A stretch of DNA of 64,000 bases from contig JAOULO010000002.1 in assembly GCA_029881995.1 (NCBI GenBank), forward strand, positions 93,049 to 157,048, read 5' to 3'. This document shows, piece by piece, positions 24,129 through 31,788 of the stretch (positions are counted from its first letter, which is position 1; each line of letters starts with the position of its first letter). The position numbers were made by a program, and so were the translations under genes. Source of the stretch: Gammaproteobacteria bacterium. Its GTDB lineage: Bacteria > Pseudomonadota > Gammaproteobacteria > UBA6429 > Thiohalophilaceae. Below the pieces are notes generated by a model. The model worked only from the letters and a program-made list of their open reading frames with translations, was not told the origin of the DNA and searched no databases.

Positions 24129-24383
24129 ATGCCCAATGTAGTCATGTACTGTTCAGATTCCTGCCCCTACTGCGCCAATGCAGAAAAGTTATTAACAAAG
24201 AAGGGTGTCGCCATAGAAAAGAAAAACGTCGATGAAGACCCAGCCCTGTGGGATGAAATCGAAGCCAAAACCGGCCGCGACAGCGTGCCGCAGATATTTA
24301 TCAACGAACAACACATCGGTGGCTTTGATGAGTTATCTGAACTGGAATTCGACGACAAACTGGATCCGCTTCTGGCCGACTGA
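24129..24383 (+). CDS. grxC: Glutaredoxin 3 type
   Basis: An 84-residue thioredoxin-fold protein. The start at 24129 gives the standard N-terminus (MPNVVMYC) and follows GAGGAA; an earlier in-frame start would add ten unrelated residues. Active site C12-PY-C15 (dithiol), cis-Pro region SVPQIF and glutathione-binding GGFDEL are present. It reduces disulfides and glutathione adducts in the cytoplasm using GSH. Next on the same strand is the BFD-like gene (88-bp gap). Confidence 0.93.
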   Translation: MPNVVMYCSDSCPYCANAEKLLTKKGVAIEKKNVDEDPALWDEIEAKTGRDSVPQIFINEQHIGGFDELSELEFDDKLDPLLAD

Positions 24384-24471
24384 TCCGTCGGCTTCAACTT
24401 CTGGTAATCAAGGGTAACGAACACAACAGTCAAAACACCAAAACCATCTCTGCAAATTAAGAGACAGATTT

Positions 24472-24738
24472 TTGAAAACCGATCCCATTCAGCTTGCCAT
24501 AAACAGACTGCCACCTATCCTCAGGCAAGATGTAGAGAAAAACCTCTGTACCTGCAACGATGTACCGAAGTTAGATATTATTAAGGCCATTGTTGCCGGG
24601 GCTACGTCTGTGGAAGCGGTTAGAAAAGAAACCTATGCCACGATGGGATCGGGTTGTTGTATTCAACAGGTGGAGCGATTAATTGAATGTATTTGCAAGC
24701 CTGAAATGAAAAAGAGACGATCCAAAAAGAATCAATAA
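24472..24738 (+). CDS. Small BFD-like [2Fe-2S] domain protein with unusual cysteine pattern
   Basis: An 88-residue protein read from a TTG start (24472). It resembles the BFD/NifU-middle/NirB-type [2Fe-2S] helix-turn-helix domain: CTCNDV near residue 26, then GATSVEAVRKE and MGSGC. The usual second ligand pair is CxxC (GCGxC), but here Cys-Cys is adjacent (GSGCCIQQVERLI). A further Cys pair (ECIC) lies near the Lys/Arg-rich C-terminus. Cluster binding is thus likely but with altered ligands. Downstream of glutaredoxin, suggesting iron-sulfur or redox handling. The start codon is not certain. Confidence 0.7.
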   Translation: MKTDPIQLAINRLPPILRQDVEKNLCTCNDVPKLDIIKAIVAGATSVEAVRKETYATMGSGCCIQQVERLIECICKPEMKKRRSKKNQ

Positions 24739-24841
24739 TATTTCGATTGCCTTTCTCAGCTGGGTATCTTGCATTTTTCCACCTTGCTTATGATTAATAT
24801 GCTGTGATATAGATACAGAAAGTCAACAACAGGATGGATAC

Positions 24842-25675
24842 ATGGCCTCAATAACAGCACGAGTTCCTCAGGTAGACTGGTCAAAAGGGTTTGATCGCCA
24901 TTGGAATGATGGTAATCCAGCAGTTACCCATGCCTTTAACGCATTGTCATTTATTTTTCCTCAGGGTGAGCAATTTTTTATTCAGGTTGTTCGAGAAGCC
25001 TCCCAGAAGTTAGAGCATGATAAATATCCAGAACTTGTCAAAGACGTAAAGGCATTTATCACCCAGGAATCTGCCCATACCTACCAGCACCAACAATATA
25101 ATTCGCAATTAGAACAGCAAGGCTACAAAAACGTGGTGCATAATTATATGCGGCGTCTACAAATGCAAGCACACAAACGATTATCGCCATTAACGAAGCT
25201 GGCACTTGTTAGTGGTTATGAGCATTACACCGCCATTTTAGGTAATTATCTTCTCAATAATCCGCAGATGATTGACCGTGCTGATGTTGATATGGCTCTG
25301 ATATGGGGGTGGCATTCCGCCGAAGAAACTGAACATAAAGCAGTTTGCTTTGACCTTTATAAGGCGATGGGTGGTGGTTGGTTACGGCGGATACTTGCAT
25401 TTCTGTTTGCAACGATTGATTTTAATATCATCTATGCGCGCCTTTATATGAATTTGCTGCGCCATGATGGTTGCCTGAAACCAGTGCGACTGTTTAAAAC
25501 TCTACGCCAGTATTTTAGTTTCTTTTATGGTCGAAAAGGGATTATGTGGCACATGATAGGTTATGGTTTTCTTTATTTGAGTCCCGGATTTCATCCGTGG
25601 AATAATAACAATAGAGCATTATTGAATGCCTGGCTGTCTAAAAATCGTCCTCGGTTAAAAGAGGTGAATAATTAA
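24842..25675 (+). CDS. Predicted metal-dependent hydrolase (COG3687-like)
   Basis: A 277-residue protein with conserved acidic/His helices: FITQESAHTYQHQQYN, VSGYEHYTAILG and WGWHSAEETEHKAVCFD. These suit a ferritin-like di-metal site (ExxH repeats). It matches the family called predicted metal-dependent hydrolase; some relatives are linked to steroid or lipid pathways, without defined chemistry. A hydrophobic stretch near 185-205 may be membrane-associated. Preceded by AGGATGG. Monocistronic or with the NTF2-like gene 73 bp downstream. Confidence 0.8.
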   Translation: MASITARVPQVDWSKGFDRHWNDGNPAVTHAFNALSFIFPQGEQFFIQVVREASQKLEHDKYPELVKDVKAFITQESAHTYQHQQYNSQLEQQGYKNVVHNYMRRLQMQAHKRLSPLTKLALVSGYEHYTAILGNYLLNNPQMIDRADVDMALIWGWHSAEETEHKAVCFDLYKAMGGGWLRRILAFLFATIDFNIIYARLYMNLLRHDGCLKPVRLFKTLRQYFSFFYGRKGIMWHMIGYGFLYLSPGFHPWNNNNRALLNAWLSKNRPRLKEVNN

Positions 25676-25748
25676 TTATTAATAATTGTCATTTCATTGA
25701 AAGTGAAGTGAGTGTTTTGAGTAGGACAATTGCCTGAATGGAAATAAG

Positions 25749-26123
25749 ATGAATAAAATTGATAATAAAGAAATAGAGGAAGTGGAAGAAAATCTTAGAC
25801 AGGCCATGATGGCATCAGATATTAGTATGCTCGATAAACTGATATCTCCTTGTTTGATATTTACCAATCACCTTGGACACGTTATGAGCAAGGACGATGA
25901 TCTCAATGGTCATAAAAGCGGTGACTTTCTGATTGAGGATATTGTGCTGTCTGATTCTACATGTTTCATTCATGGTGACACGGCCGTAGTTGCCACCAGG
26001 GCGGATATTACGGGCTCATATAAAGGGTCACCGGCCAACGGAAATTTTCGTTTTACCCGCGTCTGGCAAAAGCATGATAATCAATTACAGGTCATAGCCG
26101 GTCATTCCTGCATAATCGCTTAA
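25749..26123 (+). CDS. NTF2-like/SnoaL-type small protein
   Basis: A 124-residue protein of the DUF4440/NTF2-like fold: helix EVEENLRQAMMASDISMLDKLIS, strand LIFTNHLGHVMSKDD, later TAVVATRADITGSY and FRFTRVWQKHDNQLQVIAGHS. Such proteins are small alpha+beta cones used as binding pockets or ketosteroid-isomerase-like enzymes; activity cannot be assigned here. No signal peptide. Confidence 0.8.
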   Translation: MNKIDNKEIEEVEENLRQAMMASDISMLDKLISPCLIFTNHLGHVMSKDDDLNGHKSGDFLIEDIVLSDSTCFIHGDTAVVATRADITGSYKGSPANGNFRFTRVWQKHDNQLQVIAGHSCIIA

Positions 26124-26163
26124 GGCTTAAATTCAGTAACAGCACTATTTGAAACTTTTTATA

Positions 26164-26973
26164 TTATTTTTTCCCAATTCCCAACCATGCATGGGCCTGT
26201 AAGGCTTCAGGTTTGGTCGCAGTTTGCTCCTTGAGATAATTCAGAGCGATTTGGTTTTTCTCCTGCCAGGCCTCATCGCTCATGCTGTTTTTGTACATGG
26301 CGATGGGTGCATTGGCCTGAACCATATCGTTCCAGAAATCTTTGACATTGGTAAACGGGATCTCGCCGGTGACACGATGAATTTCTACATCACGAAAACC
26401 GGCTTGTTCTAGTTCATTCCTGAAAAACTCGGGGTTTTCCAGTGATTCAATATCGGTTTGAGGGGCAGGTATATTGGGATTGATCTGCCGTAAGGTACCG
26501 AATACAAGTTGAAACCCGTTTGATTCTGAAACGGGTGCCCAACAGGAGATGACGGCTTTGCCACCTGGCTTGAGCGTACGGCGTATTTCGGCATAGGCCT
26601 TTGCGCGATCGTCAAAAAACATAAGACCAAATAGCGAAATGGCCGCATCAAACTGGTTATTCTCATATGGCATATCCTGCCCATCACCACAGATTGTTTT
26701 TATGTTGCGAATGTTCTGTTCCCGAATAATGTCATCAAGTATCTTTATCATGGGTTCAGAAAAATCCAGGGCATCGATAGATTCAACATTTGGCGCGGCC
26801 AGTAGTGCAACGGTACCGGGGCCACATGCAATATCAACAAGACTATCCTGAGGTTTGAGTTCGAGTAGTTTAAGTGCCGCTGATGCATAGGTGCGAAACA
26901 TCGGCATGGTGATGTCGGCATATGCCGATGCCACCAGATCCCAGGGTGTTTTTGTGCTGAGTAAGTTGGCCAT
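26164..26973 (-). CDS. Class I SAM-dependent methyltransferase
   Basis: A 269-residue protein with methyltransferase motif I VDIACGPGTVAL (about 46-57), acidic motif near IDALDFSEPM, motif for GDGQDMPY and post-motif LKPGGKAVIS. Of the UbiE/methyltransferase-11 type. Substrate unknown. AAGGAG precedes the start. Divergent from the LysR gene across 136 bp, which makes it a candidate LysR target. Confidence 0.9.
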   Translation of the reverse strand: MANLLSTKTPWDLVASAYADITMPMFRTYASAALKLLELKPQDSLVDIACGPGTVALLAAPNVESIDALDFSEPMIKILDDIIREQNIRNIKTICGDGQDMPYENNQFDAAISLFGLMFFDDRAKAYAEIRRTLKPGGKAVISCWAPVSESNGFQLVFGTLRQINPNIPAPQTDIESLENPEFFRNELEQAGFRDVEIHRVTGEIPFTNVKDFWNDMVQANAPIAMYKNSMSDEAWQEKNQIALNYLKEQTATKPEALQAHAWLGIGKK

Positions 26974-27109
26974 TGTTATTCTCCTTATATAAATGTAGTT
27001 CAGTACTTCTTTTTTTAAGTCATGGCTGCTATCTTAGATGTCCATAAATGAAATGTAATCAGACATAGATGCAATTATTCTTTGCAAAAAAGGACAGCAG
27101 GAGGATGAT

Positions 27110-28006
27110 ATGACGACCGCCATGAATATGGATTGGGATGATCTGCGTATCGTACTGGCTATCTGCCGAGAGTGCAGCCTGACCGGAGCGGCCCGGGTGC
27201 TGGGCACGAGTCACAGTACTGTTTTCAGGCAAATCAATAAGATAGAGAAGAAATTTGCGACCCGGTTTTTTAATCGACTGCCCCACGGCTATGAGATGAC
27301 CGAGGCCGGGGAGCTGGTGCTGCACAAGGCGGGCAGTATTGAGGATGAGATCCTGGAATTGCGGCGCGAGTTACAGGGTAAGGACCTTCGCTTACAGGGG
27401 AATATCCGCCTGACCGCACCGGAGGGGGTTAGTCATTATATCCTCATGCCTCACATCGCCAGCTTTTATGAGGAACATCCGGATGTTACGATTGAGTTAA
27501 AGCCATCATCTGTTATTTTTGAGATGGGGCGTAGTGAAGTAGATCTGGCCATTCGCATGACCGATACACCACCACAAAACTGCATTGCGAAAAAGATTTG
27601 TGATTTCAAAATGGGTTTGTATGCATGCGATGCATATTTACAAAATGTTGGAGATAAGGCTGTGTGGGAGTATGAGTATGTACTGTGCTTACATTATCTA
27701 CAGGCCCTTTCCAGACATGTCTGGAAAGGTAATGTTATTCCCCATATAAAATTTTCATCCGACAATATACTGAGCGTGGCTAATGCGGCAAAAGCGGGTC
27801 TTGGTGCAACGGTGTTGCCCTGTTTGATTGGTGAAAAAGAACCGACCCTCAAGCGCATACATGCACCAGGTATTGAAGAATTCAGTAGCGAGATATGGAT
27901 ATTGATGCACTCAGACTTACGCCAGACATTACGAGTCAAGGCACTGATGAATCACCTTTATGAGGGAATGCAAACAGAGATAAAGTACGCTGAAGGATTA
28001 AGTTAA
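27110..28006 (+). CDS. LysR-family transcriptional regulator
   Basis: A 298-residue regulator with an N-terminal winged HTH (about 8-66: LTGAARVLGTSHSTVFRQINKIE, shortened here by listing only its span) and a periplasmic-binding-like effector domain (about 95-290). GGAGG lies 7 nt before ATG 27110. It sits between a divergent methyltransferase and a nitroreductase 34 bp downstream on its own strand; either may be a target. The effector is not predictable. Confidence 0.92.
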   Translation: MTTAMNMDWDDLRIVLAICRECSLTGAARVLGTSHSTVFRQINKIEKKFATRFFNRLPHGYEMTEAGELVLHKAGSIEDEILELRRELQGKDLRLQGNIRLTAPEGVSHYILMPHIASFYEEHPDVTIELKPSSVIFEMGRSEVDLAIRMTDTPPQNCIAKKICDFKMGLYACDAYLQNVGDKAVWEYEYVLCLHYLQALSRHVWKGNVIPHIKFSSDNILSVANAAKAGLGATVLPCLIGEKEPTLKRIHAPGIEEFSSEIWILMHSDLRQTLRVKALMNHLYEGMQTEIKYAEGLS

Positions 28007-28040
28007 AATATAATTTGAGAAGTTGAAAAGTGGAGTAGAA

Positions 28041-28697
28041 ATGAAACACCCTGTGATTGATGATTTAATGTGGCGGTATACATCTAAGAAATACGATTCC
28101 ACGAGAAAAGTTGCAGAGAAAGATCTGGATGTAATATTCGAAGCCATGCGTCTGTCCGCATCTTCTATCAACTCTCAGCCCTGGAAGTTTATTGTTCTGG
28201 AGAGTGACCAGGCCAAGCAACGCATGCACGATACTTTTGCTAATCAGCACCAGTTTAATCAGCCGCATGTGAAGGAAAGTTCCCACTTTATTCTTTTTGC
28301 CCATAAACCTGATTACAGTCGGGATGATTTTGACGGAGTTGTTGATAAATATATCCAGGATGGCCGTGTCAAAGAGGAAGACAGGGAAAAGGCCTATGGT
28401 GCCTGTCGTTTTATTGAGATGAATACTGATGAGTCGGGAAATAATAGTGCATGGACCATGGCACAACTTTATCTTGCCCTGGGTAATACCATGCATACTC
28501 TGGCACGACTAAAGATCGATTCCACGCCCATCGAAGGGATTGATACAGAGCTTGTGAATAAAGAGTTTGCCAAAGAACTGGATGGTTATTGCTGCCCAGT
28601 CGCGCTGGCTATTGGCTATCATCACCCAACAGAAGACTATAATACCCAACTACCCAAATCCAGATTAAAACTGGAAGATGTGTTGCTCAGGATATAA
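28041..28697 (+). CDS. NfsB-like NAD(P)H nitroreductase family protein
   Basis: A 218-residue flavin reductase. ATG 28041 is preferred over an upstream in-frame TTG (28023) because GTGGAG lies just before it and the N-terminus MKHPVIDDLMWRYTSKKYD is typical. FMN-binding SSINSQPWKF and the C-terminal CCPVALAIGYHH support the NfsB/dihydropteridine-reductase-like group. It reduces nitroaromatics or quinones with NAD(P)H through FMN. Follows the LysR gene and may be co-transcribed. Confidence 0.88.
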   Translation: MKHPVIDDLMWRYTSKKYDSTRKVAEKDLDVIFEAMRLSASSINSQPWKFIVLESDQAKQRMHDTFANQHQFNQPHVKESSHFILFAHKPDYSRDDFDGVVDKYIQDGRVKEEDREKAYGACRFIEMNTDESGNNSAWTMAQLYLALGNTMHTLARLKIDSTPIEGIDTELVNKEFAKELDGYCCPVALAIGYHHPTEDYNTQLPKSRLKLEDVLLRI

Positions 28698-28727
28698 AGC
28701 ATCCTGAGCCAGTGACAATCCTATTTG

Positions 28728-28898
28728 TTACTCTTCAAACACCATCAGGATTTCACGAAGACCACTCTCCAGTATAGTATCTGGAGGTACTTGCAGAGTG
28801 GCCATGATTGCTGCACTGAAAATAGTATGGATAATAGAAGCATTTATCATGAGGCTGAATAACTCACTACTGAAGATTTCCATGAGGTAATCTTTCAT
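28728..28898 (-). CDS. Small hypothetical protein of 56 residues
   Basis: A complete frame of 56 codons with AAGGA 7 nt before ATG on the minus strand. The product begins MKDYLMEIFSSELFSLMI and has a hydrophobic amphipathic middle (ASIIHTIFSAAIMATLQV), then LRE..LMVFEE. It lies convergent to the nitroreductase (30-bp gap). The good ribosome site and coding-like composition argue that it is real. No family recognised. Confidence 0.5.
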   Translation of the reverse strand: MKDYLMEIFSSELFSLMINASIIHTIFSAAIMATLQVPPDTILESGLREILMVFEE

Positions 28899-29205
28899 AA
28901 GGTTTTCCTTGTGAATAGAGTTGGCAATTCTGACTGCCGCGAAAATCTGATTGCCTTAGTATCCAGTTCGGAAATATCTGATCATTTCTTAATGCTTAAA
29001 TTGTAAAAAATGATAAATTATTTTCAATTAAAATCAAAACTGGAAAATTATTTTGGTCAATTTAGGAAAAAATCTCTCTAAAGCGACTAATCACACATCG
29101 ATAGTGTGCTTGTGACATTATTTGTCAGTAGCTTGTGATGTTTTTGTGATACTGGTTTGCGATTATATCCCTGAACACTTAAACTGTTCAGACAGGGAAA
29201 TAATA
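28899..29205. other. 307-bp AT-rich intergenic region upstream of egtB
   Basis: No gene recognised. It contains the CACAC...GTGTG inverted repeat near 29092-29108 and repeated GTGA-containing words (29109-29149) close to the expected egtB promoter. An in-frame extension of egtB to 29122 is open but lacks a ribosome site and the usual N-terminus. Confidence 0.4.
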
Positions 29206-30486
29206 ATGACAGCCACTTCTTTATCAAAATTACCTGAATATACGTCTTTTTCACAACTTAACGCGGATTTTTTGCGTGTTCGAGAAGATTCAGAATCCAT
29301 CTGTCGACCGTTAGAAATAGAAGACTACGGTATGCAGACTATCGCTGATGTGAGTCCACCTAAATGGCATCTGGCACATACCAGCTGGTTTTTTGAAACC
29401 TTTTTATTAAAACCCTTTGTCCAGAATTATCGTGAGTTTCATCCACAGTTTGCCCACTTGTTTAACTCCTATTATGAAACGGTAGGCACATTTCATCCTC
29501 GACCCGAGCGAGGCCTGTTGGCCAGGCCAACCGTAAAAGAGGTTTACTCATATCGTGCTCATGTCGATGAGGCCATGACCAGGCTGATTGAGATGACCGA
29601 TCATGAGCAATATGAGGAAATCATCAACCGAACTATCCTGGGTCTTCATCATGAGCAACAGCATCAGGAATTACTCTACACAGATATAAAACATATTTTT
29701 GCCTATAGCCCACTGCGGCCTGTTTACCGGGAAAAAGACTATCCCTCCACCGATAAATTAAAAGCCCTTGACTGGCTTTCTGTTTCACCACACGTGTATG
29801 AAACAGGTCATGTAGGGAAGGTCTTTGCCTATGACAACGAATATCCCAGGCATAAGTCGTATCTGAATGGAGCAAAGCTTGCATCAAGACTGGTGACAAA
29901 TGGTGAGTTTCTAGAATTTATAGAAGAGGGTGCCTATCAAAGGGCAGAATTGTGGCTATCTGATGGTTGGAAAACGGTCCAGCAATATCACTGGCAGGCA
30001 CCATTGTACTGGGAACAGATCGATGGTGAATGGTGGTACATGACTCTGTCTGGATTCAAGCCAGTCGATCTAAATGCCCCTGTCGTTCATGTCAGTCTTT
30101 ATGAGGCGGATGCCTTTGCACGCTGGGCGGGTAAACGATTACCTACAGAAGCGGAATGGGAAGTATTGGCCAGTCAGGCTGCCATTAAAGGCAATTTGCG
30201 TGATTCTGATAACCTTCAACCAATTGCATTGCAGGGTTACCATGAGCAGTTTTATGGTGATGTTTGGGAATGGACACAGAGTCCTTATGCCCCGTATCCG
30301 GGTTATAAAACTCCACCAGGGGCGATTGGTGAATACAATGGTAAGTTTATGAGTAACCAGTTTGTTTTACGTGGTGGATCATGTGTAACACCCGCTGAAC
30401 ATATCCGCGCGACTTATCGTAACTTTTTCTATGCTGGCGATCGTTGGCAGTTCAGCGGAATTCGCTTAGCGGAGGATTTGGTATGA
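29206..30486 (+). CDS. egtB: Ergothioneine biosynthesis protein EgtB (hercynine oxygenase)
   Basis: A 426-residue iron enzyme; the start at 29206 follows AGGGAA and gives the standard N-terminus. N-terminal DinB-like domain with iron-site motif HHEQQHQE (H149/H153) and H58 in HLAHTSW. The C-terminal FGE-sulfatase/C-type-lectin fold has LPTEAEWE, GDVWEWTQS and FVLRGGSC. EgtB uses O2 to join a thiol (cysteine or gamma-Glu-Cys) to hercynine, forming a sulfoxide. The egtD start overlaps its stop (ATGA). Together they make the first two steps of the thiol-histidine antioxidant. No egtA, egtC or egtE is adjacent, so sulfoxide cleavage must be encoded elsewhere. Confidence 0.95.
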   Translation: MTATSLSKLPEYTSFSQLNADFLRVREDSESICRPLEIEDYGMQTIADVSPPKWHLAHTSWFFETFLLKPFVQNYREFHPQFAHLFNSYYETVGTFHPRPERGLLARPTVKEVYSYRAHVDEAMTRLIEMTDHEQYEEIINRTILGLHHEQQHQELLYTDIKHIFAYSPLRPVYREKDYPSTDKLKALDWLSVSPHVYETGHVGKVFAYDNEYPRHKSYLNGAKLASRLVTNGEFLEFIEEGAYQRAELWLSDGWKTVQQYHWQAPLYWEQIDGEWWYMTLSGFKPVDLNAPVVHVSLYEADAFARWAGKRLPTEAEWEVLASQAAIKGNLRDSDNLQPIALQGYHEQFYGDVWEWTQSPYAPYPGYKTPPGAIGEYNGKFMSNQFVLRGGSCVTPAEHIRATYRNFFYAGDRWQFSGIRLAEDLV

Positions 30487-31454
30487 ATGGAGTAAATATT
30501 GGTCCAATCCAGTTTTATGATCACCATCCTGCGCCAGCAGATTTTTATAGTGATGTGATAAAGGGCTTGCAACAGGATCAGAAAATGATTCCACCTAAGT
30601 ATTTCTACGACCAAAAGGGATCAGAACTCTTCGACCTTATCTGTGATACTCAGGAATATTATCCCACCCGTACCGAGCTGGCCATTCTCAAAGATAATGC
30701 CAATGAGATCGCCGATAATATTGGCCCGGAATGTCTACTGGTTGAGCCAGGTAGTGGCAGTAGTTATAAAGTTCGTAGCCTGCTCGACGCCCTGAAACCA
30801 CAGGCCTATGTGCCAATGGATATTTCCAAAACCTATTTAATTGAAGCGGCCAGTAAGTTATCGGACGATTATCCCTGGTTAGAGGTGCATGCCAGTTGTA
30901 TCGATTTTACTGATAAACTGCACTTACCCCCAATTTTGTCTGAAGAAGCGAAAAAAGTGGCCTTTTTCCCTGGTTCCAGTATAGGCAATTTTGAACCGGC
31001 GGATGCGGTGCATTTTATGAGTGATATTGCAAATATGGTAGGTGAAGAAGGTGGCTTATTGATCGGGGTGGATTTGAAAAAAGATAAAACTATTCTGGAT
31101 TCAGCCTATAACGACAATCAGGATATTACAGCACAGTTTAACATGAATCTATTGACACGGATTAATAATGAATTAAATGCTGAGTTCGACCTGGCAAGTT
31201 TTGAACACAATGCCTTTTATAATGAAAAGCTGGGTCGTATAGAAATGCATCTTGTTAGTAATATGGAACAGGAAGTCAGTGTAGATGACGTATTGATTAA
31301 GTTTGATAAGGGTGAATCCATTCACACTGAAAGCTCTTATAAGTATTCTATTGCTGAATTTCAGAAACTGGCTGGAAAGGCTGGTTTTGAATCTAGTGAA
31401 GTTTGGACCGATAAAAAAGATCTATTCAGTCTACATTATTTTACGATGACTTGA
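30483..31454 (+). CDS. egtD: L-histidine N-alpha-methyltransferase EgtD
   Basis: A 323-residue SAM methyltransferase that makes hercynine (trimethyl-histidine). The start at 30483 overlaps the egtB stop (ATGA) and follows GGAGGA. Motifs: FDLICDTQEYYPTRTE, VEPGSGSSYKVR, VPMDIS, FFPGSSIGNFEP and a C-terminal LFSLHYF, as in the EgtD family. Translationally coupled to egtB. Its 3' end overlaps the convergent membrane gene by 14 bp. Confidence 0.95.
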   Translation: MNGVNIGPIQFYDHHPAPADFYSDVIKGLQQDQKMIPPKYFYDQKGSELFDLICDTQEYYPTRTELAILKDNANEIADNIGPECLLVEPGSGSSYKVRSLLDALKPQAYVPMDISKTYLIEAASKLSDDYPWLEVHASCIDFTDKLHLPPILSEEAKKVAFFPGSSIGNFEPADAVHFMSDIANMVGEEGGLLIGVDLKKDKTILDSAYNDNQDITAQFNMNLLTRINNELNAEFDLASFEHNAFYNEKLGRIEMHLVSNMEQEVSVDDVLIKFDKGESIHTESSYKYSIAEFQKLAGKAGFESSEVWTDKKDLFSLHYFTMT

Positions 31455-31782
31455 CATAAAGTGGTTTTTTATCAAACAGGTGTAACCAGCCTTTAATAAT
31501 TCGATATATGAGCCAGATGGAGCTGGCGATAAGAATAATTTGCCCGATTCCCTGTTTAAAGCTTAGCCCCCCCAGAGTAAACCAGAGCATACAGTACCAG
31601 AAGCTTCGAATCTGCCATTTATAATGACTCGCCAGCCAACTGTCTTTGATATCATTTCGTTTAACATAATTGATAATGACTCCGATTATCAGAGTTATGC
31701 CAAGATTAAAAAAGGAAACGGCCTGCAGGGCATAAACCACATGCGTAAGCCTGAGGGCGGATTTATTATCGGATTCTGACAT
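31441..31782 (-). CDS. Small integral membrane protein (DUF4870-like)
   Basis: A 113-residue protein with three to four hydrophobic segments (about 15-40, 55-72, 78-98). The string VIINYVKRNDIKDSWLASHYKWQIRSFW, given here only by its span (about 35-62), is typical of DUF4870-like proteins. Last gene of a four-gene minus-strand operon (6-bp gap after the M61 peptidase). Overlaps egtD by 14 bp tail to tail. Function unknown. Confidence 0.8.
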   Translation of the reverse strand: MSESDNKSALRLTHVVYALQAVSFFNLGITLIIGVIINYVKRNDIKDSWLASHYKWQIRSFWYCMLWFTLGGLSFKQGIGQIILIASSIWLIYRIIKGWLHLFDKKPLYVKSS

Positions 31783-31788
31783 ATGGAC

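Noticed and set aside
29122..29205. N-terminal extension of egtB
   Set aside because: The extension lacks a ribosome site and family similarity; AGGGAA precedes the ATG at 29206.
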